A stretch of DNA of 42,089 nt from an uncultured Pirellulaceae bacterium. Lineage in GTDB: Bacteria; Planctomycetota; Planctomycetia; Pirellulales; Pirellulaceae. The notes under the pieces were generated by a model. The model ran no database searches. It worked only from the letters and a program-made list of their open reading frames with translations, and had not been told where the DNA came from. Of the stretch, positions 24,942-33,658 are shown one piece after another (within the stretch, counting starts at the first letter, position 1; every line of letters begins with the position of its first letter). The stretch spans positions 1 through 42,089 of the forward strand of contig CALLUY010000089.1 of NCBI GenBank assembly GCA_938010615.1. The letters are read 5' to 3'. A program made the translations under genes and the position numbers.

Positions 24942-26003
24942 ATTACCAACACGAATTTTGAAATAGCGATTCTTCCAGGCGACGGAATCGGGCCCGAAGT
25001 TACCTCAGAAGCCGTTCGAGTCATCAAGGCCGTCGCCGAGCAACTCGATGGTATCAGCTTCACTTTTACCACACAATCTGTCGGCGCGGGTGAGTACCTT
25101 GCCAGCGGCGATCCGCTTCCTGAAATTGCGTTCGACATTTGCAGACGCGCCGATGCCGTCCTGCTGGGGGCGATGGGCATGCCTTCGGTTCGCTGGCCGG
25201 ATGGAAGAGAGATGACTCCGCAGATCGACCTTCGTGAGCGACTTGATTTGTACAACGGGCTGCGACCTATTTATCTCTACGCCGCCGAAGACTCGCCGCT
25301 AAAAAAATATCAGGCCGGCGAAATTGATTTCGTTATCGTCAGAGAAAATACAGAAGGTCTCTTCGCCGCACGAACTGATCCACAAGAACAAACGCGTGAA
25401 GAAGCAAGAGATATCATGCTGATCACACGCAAAGGTTCGCTAAGAATCTTTCGGGCGGCTTTCCATCAAGCCATGCAACGTAGAAAGAAAGTTACGCTGG
25501 TCGACAAAGCCAATGTATTGCCATCGATGGTTTTGTTTCGTGAGATCTTCAAAGAAGTCGCTGCCGAATTTCCGGAAGTCGAAACGGAAGTCGTCTATGT
25601 CGATGCGGCTTCGTTGTTTCTCGTTCAGCGGCCAGAAACTTTTGACGTGATCGTTACCGAGAACATGTTCGGTGACATTCTTTCTGACTTAGCCGCCGGT
25701 TTGGTTGGCGGGATGGGCATGGCACCATCAGGCGACCTCGGAGACGACTGTGCTGTGTTTCAGCCATCACATGGGACGGCCCCTGATATCGCAGGGCAGG
25801 GCAAAGCCAATCCCGTGGCGACGATCCTTTCGGCGGCGATGATGCTTCAGTGGCTCGACCATCCAGAAGTCCAGCGTGGCGGTGACATGATCCAGTCCGC
25901 AGTTAGAGCAGCGCTTGCTGATCCTAGGACGCGGACTTGTGATATGGGTGGCCAATTGGGAACCCGTGAAATGGGCGATGCAATCCTTGCCCATCTCAAT
26001 TAG
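24942..26003 (+). CDS. Isocitrate/isopropylmalate dehydrogenase-family protein with non-canonical start
   Basis: 353 residues if started at the ATT at 24942. The family's N terminus is plainly coded upstream of the first ATG (25173): [20 protein letters not shown], with the hallmark GDGIGPE. The frame is closed by TGA at 24918 and offers no ATG, GTG or TTG before that motif. GAGG at 24930-24933 lies eight bases before the ATT. A GTG at 24928 leads in after a -1 shift at the A6 run 24935-24940. Other motifs: [40 protein letters not shown] and [19 protein letters not shown]. Such enzymes oxidise and decarboxylate 2-hydroxy acids with NAD. The neighbours (cyclase, DUF1537 kinase, Gfo/Idh) suggest an acid-sugar substrate rather than leucine synthesis. 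Confidence 0.85.
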   Translation: MTNTNFEIAILPGDGIGPEVTSEAVRVIKAVAEQLDGISFTFTTQSVGAGEYLASGDPLPEIAFDICRRADAVLLGAMGMPSVRWPDGREMTPQIDLRERLDLYNGLRPIYLYAAEDSPLKKYQAGEIDFVIVRENTEGLFAARTDPQEQTREEARDIMLITRKGSLRIFRAAFHQAMQRRKKVTLVDKANVLPSMVLFREIFKEVAAEFPEVETEVVYVDAASLFLVQRPETFDVIVTENMFGDILSDLAAGLVGGMGMAPSGDLGDDCAVFQPSHGTAPDIAGQGKANPVATILSAAMMLQWLDHPEVQRGGDMIQSAVRAALADPRTRTCDMGGQLGTREMGDAILAHLN

Positions 26004-26020
26004 TCCGGGAGAATGACGCG

Positions 26021-26701
26021 ATGCAAATCATTGACCTGACTCTGACCATGCACCCCGACATGCCGGGGGTCGATTGGGAACCGGCTCGAACGTTGGAAGA
26101 CGACGGTTGGAATGCGAGGACGTTGCACATTTATTCGCATAGCGGAACTCACATGGACGCGCCACTGCATTTTGGGTGCGGTGATCAAGCCACCATTGAG
26201 CAAACTCCTTTGACAACCTGTTTGACGACCGCTCATGTTGCCCGAATGATCGATCCCGATCCTTCGGCCTTGCTGAACGTTGAAGATCTTGGTGGCGTCG
26301 CTGACAAGTTTCAATCTGGCGATTCGCTTCTGCTGCATACCAACTGGAGTGCCCACGTCGGCAACGCCAGTTTGTATCGAGATCAATTGCCTCGAGTCTC
26401 CGAAAATCTCGCGCATTGGTGCGTTGATCAGGGGGTCGCCGTCTTGGGTGTTGAACCGCCATCGGTTGCCAACGTTCTGGACTTGAAAGAGGTCACGCGA
26501 ATCCACGAAATCCTGCTTGGGGGCGGTGTGACGATCGTTGAGGGCTTGACCAATCTCGACCGTCTTCCCGATCGCCCTTTTATCTTTGGTGCAATGCCTT
26601 TGAAGATCCTTGGTGGCGACGGCGCTCCGTGTCGAGCGTTTGCAAGCCTCGAAGATATCGCTGTTCGTGCGAGTGAAACCCAAGATTCTGGAATCGTATG
26701 A
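26021..26701 (+). CDS. Cyclase-family (kynurenine formamidase-like) metal hydrolase
   Basis: 226 residues. The family hydrolyses amide or lactone bonds with a bound metal. The metal motif HSGTHMDAPLHF is complete (His40, His44, Asp46, His50), matching HxGTHxDxPxHF. Starts 17 bases after the dehydrogenase stop and overlaps the kinase start by four bases (ATGA), so it is firmly in the operon. A lactonase or hydrolase step producing or opening an acid sugar would suit the context; kynurenine formamidase is less likely because no other tryptophan genes are near. Confidence 0.85.
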   Translation: MQIIDLTLTMHPDMPGVDWEPARTLEDDGWNARTLHIYSHSGTHMDAPLHFGCGDQATIEQTPLTTCLTTAHVARMIDPDPSALLNVEDLGGVADKFQSGDSLLLHTNWSAHVGNASLYRDQLPRVSENLAHWCVDQGVAVLGVEPPSVANVLDLKEVTRIHEILLGGGVTIVEGLTNLDRLPDRPFIFGAMPLKILGGDGAPCRAFASLEDIAVRASETQDSGIV

Positions 26702-28080
26702 ACAACGAACTTATCCAACAACTACCACCCGAGTGGCCGGATGAACTCACGGGCCCGATTCGAGAAAGCTTGCTCAGCAGCGGCCGAACGATTGTTGTTC
26801 TCGATGATGATCCAACGGGAACGCAAACCGTTTATGACGTTCCCGTTTTGACTTGTTTTGATGTTGAAACTTTGGCGCAGGAGTTGGCAACTCAACCGCC
26901 GCTGCTTTTTTTGCTGACGAACTCTCGTGCCATGACGGGAAGCGAGTCAAAGGAACTTCACCAAACAATCATCGCGGCATTGAAGCAGGCCGCAGTTGCG
27001 ACCAAGCGTGAGGTTGAACTTATCAGCCGCAGCGACTCAACGTTGAGAGGTCACTATCCGTTAGAAACTGACGTCATCGCTGATCATTGGCCAGAACAAG
27101 CGGAGTTGGTGCTGATGATGCCTTTCTTTCAGGAAGGAGTTCGGCTAACGATTTCCGGTCAGCATTACGTTGGAGAAGGTGACGCACTCGTCCCGGCTCA
27201 TGAAACACCGTTCGCACACGATGCGGTATTCGGCTTTCAAAACTCACACCTGCCCGACTACGTTGAGGAAAAAACCAACGGCCGAGTCTTGGCCAAGGAT
27301 GTCGTTCTGATTCCGATCGAAGTAATCCGTAACGCTGGCCCTGATGGTGTCTGTCAGATCCTCGATGACGCCCCCGTCGGCTCGGTTTGTGTCGCTGATG
27401 GAGTCACCGATAAAGACGCCCAAGTGATCGCCATGGCGGTGGGGCAAAGTTCGAGGACAATTCTGGCTCGTGTTGCTGCATCCTATGTGCGTGCGCGTTC
27501 CGGGTTGGCGCAAAAAGAACTGCTCTCGAAGGAGCAACTGTCCAGTGATGGCGAAACCGGCGGCCTCGTCGTTGTCGGTTCCCACGTCCCCAAGACGACT
27601 GCACAATTGAATTTGCTTTTAAGCGACAATGCAGCATGTACTTCCGTCGAACTGTCAGTGGACGACGTTTTGCAAGATGCGGAATTGGCGGTCACCTCGA
27701 TCAAGAGCCTAGTTGAAGACTCTTTAAGATCGGGAAAGAACGTTGTCTTGTATACCAGTCGTAACCTCATTGAAGGCCACGGTGAAAAAGACAATCTCAA
27801 AATCTCCCAAACCGTCTCCGCGTCGTTGGTTGGAATCGTTCAGCAACTAAAAGTTCGTCCTCGATTTCTGATTGCCAAAGGCGGCATCACGTCAAGCGAC
27901 ATTGCCACCAAAGCGCTTGGGACCAAACGAGCCTTGGTTGCCGGTTCGATTTTGCCCGGCGTGCCAGTATGGAAATTGGGCGATGAGACTTTGTTCCCTG
28001 GCATTCACTATGTCATTTTTCCTGGCAACGTCGGTGGTGACGATGCCTTGCTGAAAGCCTTTCAAAAGTTGAGTTCATAA
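26698..28080 (+). CDS. Four-carbon acid sugar kinase (DUF1537 family)
   Basis: 460 residues. The family (OtnK, DtnK and relatives) phosphorylates four-carbon acid sugars such as threonate, erythronate and 3-oxo-tetronate. The N-terminal domain has VVLDDDPTGTQTVYDVPVLT (about 34-53) and SRSDSTLRGHYPLETDV; the C-terminal nucleotide-binding domain has LIAKGGITSSDIATKALG, GSILPGVPVW and VIFPGNVGGDDAL. Both domains are complete. In characterised pathways the kinase is paired with a PdxA-type dehydrogenase; here the neighbour is an isopropylmalate dehydrogenase-like enzyme of the same superfamily. Overlaps the cyclase stop. Confidence 0.9.
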   Translation: MNNELIQQLPPEWPDELTGPIRESLLSSGRTIVVLDDDPTGTQTVYDVPVLTCFDVETLAQELATQPPLLFLLTNSRAMTGSESKELHQTIIAALKQAAVATKREVELISRSDSTLRGHYPLETDVIADHWPEQAELVLMMPFFQEGVRLTISGQHYVGEGDALVPAHETPFAHDAVFGFQNSHLPDYVEEKTNGRVLAKDVVLIPIEVIRNAGPDGVCQILDDAPVGSVCVADGVTDKDAQVIAMAVGQSSRTILARVAASYVRARSGLAQKELLSKEQLSSDGETGGLVVVGSHVPKTTAQLNLLLSDNAACTSVELSVDDVLQDAELAVTSIKSLVEDSLRSGKNVVLYTSRNLIEGHGEKDNLKISQTVSASLVGIVQQLKVRPRFLIAKGGITSSDIATKALGTKRALVAGSILPGVPVWKLGDETLFPGIHYVIFPGNVGGDDALLKAFQKLSS

Positions 28081-28093
28081 CGATCGAATCGAC

Positions 28094-29149
28094 ATGACAA
28101 ATCAAAGACCATTACGTGGTGTGTGTGTTGGGGCCGGTTACTTCAGCCGATTTCAGTATGATGCGTGGAAGCGGATCGACGGTGTCGATATCGTCGCCAA
28201 TTGCAATCGCACGGTTGGCAAAGCGGAAGCGATGGCCAGCGAGTTTGGGATTCCTGCCAGCTATCCCGTTTCAGATTTTGAAACGATGTTGGTCACCGAG
28301 AAACCGGATTTCGTCGACATCATCACTCCACCTGAAACGCACTTGGAACTTTGTCGAATCGCTGCGGATCACGGCGTCGACATCATCTGTCAGAAACCTC
28401 TGGCTCCGACCTGGGATGAAACGCAAGAGCTGATCGCGTTGATCGAGCAAAGTAACGTTCGTTGCATGGTTCACGAAAACTGGCGCTGGCAACCGTGGTA
28501 TCGAGAGATCAAAAAACTTCTCGACGATGATGCGATCGGAGACGTCTATCATTGCCACGTGATGTGTCGCATGGGAGATGGTTGGGGCGAGGATGCCTAT
28601 CTTGCGCGGCAACCATTCTTTCGCGACTACGAGCGACTGTTCATTTTCGAAACGGGCGTGCACTTTTTGGATACGTTTCGGTTTCTGTTTGGTGATGCAA
28701 AATCGATCTACGCCAAAACTGCGAGACGTAATCCGGTCATCAAAGGAGAAGACAGCGCGCTATTGGTTTGTGAAATGAACCGTGGCGTGACGGCAGTGCT
28801 TGATGCCAACCGGTACAATGAATCCGACTCAGAGAACCCGCGTTACACATTTGGGACGGTTCGAGTTGAGGGATCCAAAGGTCACTTAGAACTTGACTTC
28901 GACGGCGGGATCTCGATCAAGCTGCTTGGCCAAGCTTCGGTGCGACATCAATACAGCCCGTCGGCAGATGGATTCGCTGGCGATTGTGTCTTTGCCGTGC
29001 AGCAACATTTTGTGGAGTGCATGTCAAACGGAAGTCAGTTCGAAAGCACCGTTTCTGACTACGCCCATTCGGTTCGGCTGGTCGAGGCTGCCTACGAATC
29101 GGCTGCCAATGGTAGCGTCGTGACCATTCCGTCAATGGAAACGTCATGA
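28094..29149 (+). CDS. Gfo/Idh/MocA-family oxidoreductase
   Basis: 351 residues. N-terminal Rossmann fold: GVCVGAGYFSRFQYDAWKRI (nucleotide loop GAGYFS), VANCNRT, DFVDIITPPETHLEL and the catalytic KP motif as CQKPLAPTW. The C-terminal beta-sheet domain includes HENWRWQPWYREIKKLL, FETGVHFLDTFRFLFGD with the conserved Gly-x-His-x-x-Asp, and AVLDANRYNE. Such enzymes oxidise or reduce sugars and sugar acids with NAD(P). It is 13 bases after the kinase stop, so probably the last gene of the acid-sugar cluster. Substrate not predictable. Confidence 0.9.
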   Translation: MTNQRPLRGVCVGAGYFSRFQYDAWKRIDGVDIVANCNRTVGKAEAMASEFGIPASYPVSDFETMLVTEKPDFVDIITPPETHLELCRIAADHGVDIICQKPLAPTWDETQELIALIEQSNVRCMVHENWRWQPWYREIKKLLDDDAIGDVYHCHVMCRMGDGWGEDAYLARQPFFRDYERLFIFETGVHFLDTFRFLFGDAKSIYAKTARRNPVIKGEDSALLVCEMNRGVTAVLDANRYNESDSENPRYTFGTVRVEGSKGHLELDFDGGISIKLLGQASVRHQYSPSADGFAGDCVFAVQQHFVECMSNGSQFESTVSDYAHSVRLVEAAYESAANGSVVTIPSMETS

Positions 29150-29172
29150 TCATTCCGTTAATGGAAACGCCA
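29121..29172 (+). repeat. 26-base tandem duplication at the 3' end of the Gfo/Idh gene
   Basis: TGACCATTCCGTCAATGGAA + ACGTCA is repeated as TGATCATTCCGTTAATGGAA + ACGCCA, followed by a partial third TGACCATT. The Gfo/Idh stop codon lies at the join. Confidence 0.85.
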
Positions 29173-29181
29173 TGACCATTT

Positions 29182-30354
29182 TCATGCCATTGATGCGTTA
29201 TCTGTCTCGTTGCGACGAATTATCGCGAAAGCGTAGCCAGCGAAATTGTCGTGATCCCGAAACGCGTTTGCGATTCGTTCGAACTGAGCCGGAGTCCTCG
29301 CGATCTCGAACGCCGACGGCGGAAGACTGTTGGGCTCCATTGAGCCCCACAATCGGTTGACGGCTGTTTCCACCGCAGCATCGCGGTTGCCAGTTCGGAT
29401 CTGTAGGTCGATCAAGGCTTCGGCGGCTGCGGTTTCGTGGTACTGGCCTTTCGCGACGTCTGCTTTTTTCGCAAAGTGATCGATTGCCGATTCAATTTCT
29501 TGGCCGGTCAACGCAAGGAACCAAGCTCGCGAATCGTCGTAGAGGTTTTCAAACGGTGGATCGCTGGCGAATTGAAAATCTTCACCAAGTCGAGTTCCAT
29601 AGTTTGCCAGAGCGAGAGCTTTCTGGTGGTCAGCCGCCGTCACAGTTTGCCGGGCGATCCTAGTGACTGACGCCAAATGCGTTGCGTCAATGTGGTGGCC
29701 GCCTTCACGGACGAGCCAATCGTGTTGCTGCAGAAGTTCGCCCAAGGAAGCAGATTCGTCGACGGATGATTTTACTTTGCCGACATGTTCGATGACGTTA
29801 GCTCGAAGTTCATCATGGAAGTGATTCAGCAGAACGGATGCGAGGCCAGAGATGGTTTTGCGATCGAATTGCATCGCGTGAACGTCGAAGGCCGTAATGC
29901 CGTTGCAGGTTCCCGCCTGTTTCAACATCACGCCATAGCCATACAGTGGTGAAACTCCGTGGTTGAATGCGAGCTCGATAACCGATCCGAAGTTGTCTTC
30001 AGTGACTTCGACGCTTTTAATAAGCTGCTTTGCGAGATCTTCATCGCCGATTGGCTGAAGGTAGACCCAACCATCATTCAAATTTCCGTCAGCGAAGTGA
30101 AGATTGGCAACTTCTCGACACGCTTCTAGCAGGCCGTCTTCGAGCTTGTGTTGCGTTTCGTTGTCTAACGGCGGATCATCATCGCTGTGCAGTAGCGGCA
30201 GACTCAGAGATTTTCGGATCTCCATTTTCAGAACATCAAACAGTCGGTGGTATTCGCCCGATTCGCGGAAGTGCGTCTTGAGAAACTCAAGCGACGCATC
30301 GATGCTGGTTGAGGAAGCGGTATCGAAATTTTTCCACGGCTCTGATGTATTCAT
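29182..30354 (-). CDS. Soluble helical protein, hypothetical
   Basis: 390 residues from the ATG at 30354; the open frame reaches 30528 but the extra residues look non-coding. No signal peptide or membrane helix. The sequence is helix-rich and acidic, with segments such as ASLEFLKTHFRESGEYHRLFDVLKMEIRK near the start (read as a helical pattern), GWVYLQPIGDEDLAKQL, HGVSPLYGYGVMLKQAGTCNGITAFD, and TPR-like helices toward the end (YHETAAAEALIDLQIRTGNRDAAVETAV). I recall similar unnamed planctomycete proteins but cannot assign a function. It is convergent with the Gfo/Idh gene and divergent from the small membrane protein and hemDE. Confidence 0.75.
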   Translation of the reverse strand: MNTSEPWKNFDTASSTSIDASLEFLKTHFRESGEYHRLFDVLKMEIRKSLSLPLLHSDDDPPLDNETQHKLEDGLLEACREVANLHFADGNLNDGWVYLQPIGDEDLAKQLIKSVEVTEDNFGSVIELAFNHGVSPLYGYGVMLKQAGTCNGITAFDVHAMQFDRKTISGLASVLLNHFHDELRANVIEHVGKVKSSVDESASLGELLQQHDWLVREGGHHIDATHLASVTRIARQTVTAADHQKALALANYGTRLGEDFQFASDPPFENLYDDSRAWFLALTGQEIESAIDHFAKKADVAKGQYHETAAAEALIDLQIRTGNRDAAVETAVNRLWGSMEPNSLPPSAFEIARTPAQFERIANAFRDHDNFAGYAFAIIRRNETDNASMA

Positions 30355-30469
30355 GATAGTTCTTCGTGATCTCAGTTTCGTTGTCGCCGAACGGTTGTGG
30401 CAAACATCGATATAATGGTTTAGCCTTTGGCAGTTATCGAAAACAAATCGAATCCAACCCGGAGCTGAA

Positions 30470-30673
30470 TTGTACTGGTTCTCAACGCTGTTATTGCTGG
30501 TTCCAATTATTGCCGGAGTCATCTGCATCGCGATAGCGGCCTCATGGACTCATCGGGCTCCAACGATTGGAGAATCTGCCATTGTTGTTGGGTTTGTCGT
30601 CTTGGCGCTTATTGGTCCAATTTACATTTTGCTGAAAGACGGAATTCGTGAGGGGCATCCGTTGGATGACTAA
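30470..30673 (+). CDS. Small two-helix membrane protein, hypothetical
   Basis: 67 residues from a TTG at 30470 with GGAG five bases upstream. Two membrane helices (LLLLVPIIAGVICIAIAAS and AIVVGFVVLALIGPIYILL) with a short basic loop, ending DGIREGHPLDD. The stop overlaps the hemDE start by eight bases in another frame, suggesting coupling. The unusual start codon makes the exact N terminus uncertain. Function unknown. Confidence 0.6.
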   Translation: MYWFSTLLLLVPIIAGVICIAIAASWTHRAPTIGESAIVVGFVVLALIGPIYILLKDGIREGHPLDD

Positions 30674-32576
30674 CGAAAGCGACAACGTCAGAAAGTCCCC
30701 GCCCACGTTGGTCATCGTTCATGATGACGCGCAACGATGGAGCAGAGAATTCGAATTGGCTGGCTTGGAAGCAAGTTGCATTGAGCTCGAACCTTCAAAT
30801 GTTTCGCTTGTTTGCCATCGTAAGTTAGCTGACTTCATCGGCGAGCTACTGACCGGAAGGATTGATGCAGTTCTTCTGATGACAAGTCTGGGAACTGAAC
30901 TGTTGAGAGCTCGGGCGATTGAAACAACAGATGAAACCCGATTCCTGAATGCTCTCCAGGATTGCCAACTTATTTCCGGGAGTTCGGCGACCACGAAATT
31001 GCTCCAAGAATGGGGCCTTGCTCCGACTTTGGAAGCCAGAAAACTATCCGGTTGGCGCAGTACTTTACAGTGGTTGGAATCGGAAATTGAGCTCAGCAAC
31101 AAGCGGATTGCAATTGAATCGACGCTGCAGGACAGCGGATTGATTGCCGGGTTGGAGTCGCGAGGCGTACGCGTGCGAAAAATGGCACCGCTTGAATCGC
31201 AGCAAGAACTTGCTGGGCGAATTGATGCCGCATTGTCTTCCCGTGGCAGAGACACAATATTGGTCGTTCCGTCGGTGGGTGCTGCCAGAGCTGTTTGTGG
31301 TACTTTGGTCGCAGCCCATTTGACGAAAGAGACGCTGGGACATCATATTGTCGTGGCCTTCGGTAAGGACGTTGCCGACTATTTGTTGCAAAACGGTATC
31401 GATGTCAACTTCACAACTGATGGCGAATCTCAAGTATCAGCGGCGAAGCAACTTGCTTCCAACCGCGAAACAATCATTGCGAGAAAACAGAACTTCCTGA
31501 TGAACATGTCCGGCCCAAACGCTCCTGCGAACGATACGAATGCTCCCTGGTACAACAGTCCGTTTATGAAGGCCTGTCGCGGCGAACCGACGGATGTGAC
31601 TCCGGTTTGGATGATGCGTCAGGCGGGACGTTACATGAGCGAGTATCGCGAAGTTCGCGAGAAGATTTCTTTTCTTGATTTGTGTGCCAATCCGCAACTG
31701 TGTAGCGAGGTCATGTGCACCGCGGTCGATCGTTTGGGGGTCGACGTCGCAATTATATTCTCTGACCTGTTGCCGATACTGGTTCCGATGGGCTGCGATC
31801 TGGAATTCGTGAAAGGCGATGGGCCGGTGATTCACAATCCCGTTCGCAGTGCTGCCGACATTGATCGTATCAAGCCGCTGGAATCCAACGATGAACTTCA
31901 GTTTGTGATGGATACCGTCACGCAAACGCGTGCGGACTTGCCTGCCGATATGCCACTGATCGGATTTTCGGGCGCCCCGTTTACGCTCGCCAGCTACATG
32001 ATCGAAGGAGGCGGCAGTCGCAATTACGCTCATGCGAAAGCGCTGATGTTCGGTGATCAAGGAGCCTGGAATGAGCTCATGCAGCGGCTCACTGATTCGA
32101 TCGTGATTTATTTGAAGGGACAGATCGAAGCAGGCGCTCAATGTGTGCAGCTTTTCGATTCTTGGGCGGGCTGTTTGAATGTGCAACACTATCGTGACTA
32201 CGTGCTTCCATTCGTGCAGCAAATCATCCAGCGGTTGCCGGAAGAAGTTCCCGTGATCAACTTCGGAACTGGAAACCCCGCATTGCTACCGCTCTACGCT
32301 GATACGAAAGCTTCCGTCATCGGTATCGATTGGCGAGTCCGGCTTGATGAAGCTTGGGAGACCGTTGGCCACGACAGGGCAGTGCAGGGCAATCTTGACC
32401 CGACAATTCTGCTGACGGATCCCAAGACGATTCGAGCTCACGTCAAAGTTGTGTTGGATCAAGCCGCAGGTAGGCCCGGCCACATTTTCAATCTTGGTCA
32501 CGGGATATTGCCGCAAACTCCGGTTGATAACGCCATCGCGCTTGTGGATGCGGTGCATGAATTGAGCCAGCGGTGA
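30666..32576 (+). CDS. hemE: HemD-like / uroporphyrinogen decarboxylase (HemE) fusion
   Basis: 636 residues from the ATG at 30666. Residues about 279-636 are a full HemE: PVWMMRQAGRYMSEYRE, IIFSDLLPILVPMG, GFSGAPFTLASYMIEGGGSRNY (read as GFSGAPFTLASY and EGGGS), LFDSWAG, GIDWRVRLDEAW, VQGNLDP and FNLGHGILPQTP. HemE converts uroporphyrinogen III to coproporphyrinogen III. Residues about 15-270 resemble uroporphyrinogen-III synthase (HemD) in outline: DAVLLMTSLGTELL, CQLISGSSATTKLLQEWGLAP, RIAIESTLQDSGLIAGLESRGVRV, TILVVPSVGAARAV and VVAFGKDVADYLLQNGI. This half is diverged, so its activity is inferred. An internal ATG at 31500 could allow separate HemE synthesis but lacks a good ribosome site. 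Confidence 0.88.
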   Translation: MTNESDNVRKSPPTLVIVHDDAQRWSREFELAGLEASCIELEPSNVSLVCHRKLADFIGELLTGRIDAVLLMTSLGTELLRARAIETTDETRFLNALQDCQLISGSSATTKLLQEWGLAPTLEARKLSGWRSTLQWLESEIELSNKRIAIESTLQDSGLIAGLESRGVRVRKMAPLESQQELAGRIDAALSSRGRDTILVVPSVGAARAVCGTLVAAHLTKETLGHHIVVAFGKDVADYLLQNGIDVNFTTDGESQVSAAKQLASNRETIIARKQNFLMNMSGPNAPANDTNAPWYNSPFMKACRGEPTDVTPVWMMRQAGRYMSEYREVREKISFLDLCANPQLCSEVMCTAVDRLGVDVAIIFSDLLPILVPMGCDLEFVKGDGPVIHNPVRSAADIDRIKPLESNDELQFVMDTVTQTRADLPADMPLIGFSGAPFTLASYMIEGGGSRNYAHAKALMFGDQGAWNELMQRLTDSIVIYLKGQIEAGAQCVQLFDSWAGCLNVQHYRDYVLPFVQQIIQRLPEEVPVINFGTGNPALLPLYADTKASVIGIDWRVRLDEAWETVGHDRAVQGNLDPTILLTDPKTIRAHVKVVLDQAAGRPGHIFNLGHGILPQTPVDNAIALVDAVHELSQR

Positions 32577-32626
32577 AATGCCACGCGAGGTGTGTCGGCC
32601 TGTTGGTCTGACAGACCACCGGGAAA

Positions 32627-33658
32627 TTAGGACGGGCGTCGCCGAATCCTATTCCAGCCACGTTGAAGCAGGCTTGCTGGCGATGCCGCAATTGGCTGAT
32701 AGTCAAGAAATCGATCGAGATCTTCTGCCAGTTCTGCCGCCGAAGCGTAGCGGTCTGAAGCATTTTTTCGAAGGCATTTCAGGCAGATCGTTTCTAGGTC
32801 GACGGCAACTCTTTGGTTCCGTTTTCGTGGAGCAACAGGATCTTCGTTTAGCAATCGCTTCAATGTCTTGATGTGGTCGCTGCGGCAACTAAAAGGAGGT
32901 TCACCAACGAGGCAGTCGTACAGAATCGCTCCGAGAGACCAAACTTCTGCTGCCGCGTCCAACGATGTTGGGTCGGCAACAACTTCAGGCGCTCGAAAGC
33001 CTAGATCGTTTGAGCATTCGTCCATTTTTGACGAACTCTTTGGACGAAGCGTCGCGACACCAAGGCCCAGAATGTGCGGCCGTCGATCGGTGTCCATGAT
33101 GATGTCGGATGTTTTCAGATCACGATGAAAAATCCCGGCATTGTGAAGCCGATGGATGCTTTCAGCAATTGATTTGACGGTTTCGGCGGCTTCGCGGTTT
33201 GACAGTGTGTTTGAAAGGATCAGTTTTGAAAGACTGTTGCCTCTCAAATACTTCATCGCATAGAAGTACCGACCGTCGACCTGACCGACATCGAAAGCCG
33301 AAATGACATTTTCCTGATCGATGACTGCTGCGGCTCGACATTCATTCCGAAAATCACCGATCAACTTGTCGATTTCATTTGCCCCAAGGTCTGCGAAAAC
33401 TTTGGAGCGAATCATGTTCACGGCCACTTTTTCGGGTGCCCCTGACTGCCGCGCTAGGTAAACTCGCCCTGTTTTTCCCTGTCCAAGAACTCTGGTTAGC
33501 TTGTAGTTTCCGAATGTTTGAGGAAGTAGTTCGTGGTTGGGGCTATCTTCGGATTTCGTTTCGATCAGACTTTTCGAGAACGTGACCAAACGATCAAATT
33601 CGGCTTCTTTAAAAAGCTTGTCAGGGAAGTCGAATTTTTGATTTTCACTCACGGTCAT
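32627..33658 (-). CDS. Hanks-type serine/threonine pseudokinase
   Basis: 343 residues from the ATG at 33658. The kinase fold spans about residues 51-320. The glycine loop is kept (GQGKTGRVYLA, 59-69) and so is HRDLK (178-182) and APE (223-225), plus the D-x-W-S-L-G-like EVWSLGAILYDCLVGEPPF. Three catalytic elements are altered: VAIK lysine is Asn81 (VAVN), the metal-binding Asn of HRDLKxxN is Asp185 (HRDLKTSD), and DFG is GLG (198-200). A catalytically dead scaffold or sensor is likely. It ends at RGWNRIRRRPS, where planctomycete kinases normally continue into a membrane helix and sensor region. Start overlaps the ECF sigma stop by 14 bases, so they form one operon. Confidence 0.85.
   Translation of the reverse strand: MTVSENQKFDFPDKLFKEAEFDRLVTFSKSLIETKSEDSPNHELLPQTFGNYKLTRVLGQGKTGRVYLARQSGAPEKVAVNMIRSKVFADLGANEIDKLIGDFRNECRAAAVIDQENVISAFDVGQVDGRYFYAMKYLRGNSLSKLILSNTLSNREAAETVKSIAESIHRLHNAGIFHRDLKTSDIIMDTDRRPHILGLGVATLRPKSSSKMDECSNDLGFRAPEVVADPTSLDAAAEVWSLGAILYDCLVGEPPFSCRSDHIKTLKRLLNEDPVAPRKRNQRVAVDLETICLKCLRKNASDRYASAAELAEDLDRFLDYQPIAASPASLLQRGWNRIRRRPS

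Noticed and set aside
31437..32222. 261-residue open frame antisense to the HemE domain
   Set aside because: The HemE sense frame has full family motifs; the antisense is His/Arg/Gln-rich and featureless.
32590..32626. Terminator between hemDE and the pseudokinase gene
   Set aside because: The only dyad (GGTCT GAC AGACC) is short and has no T-run on either strand.
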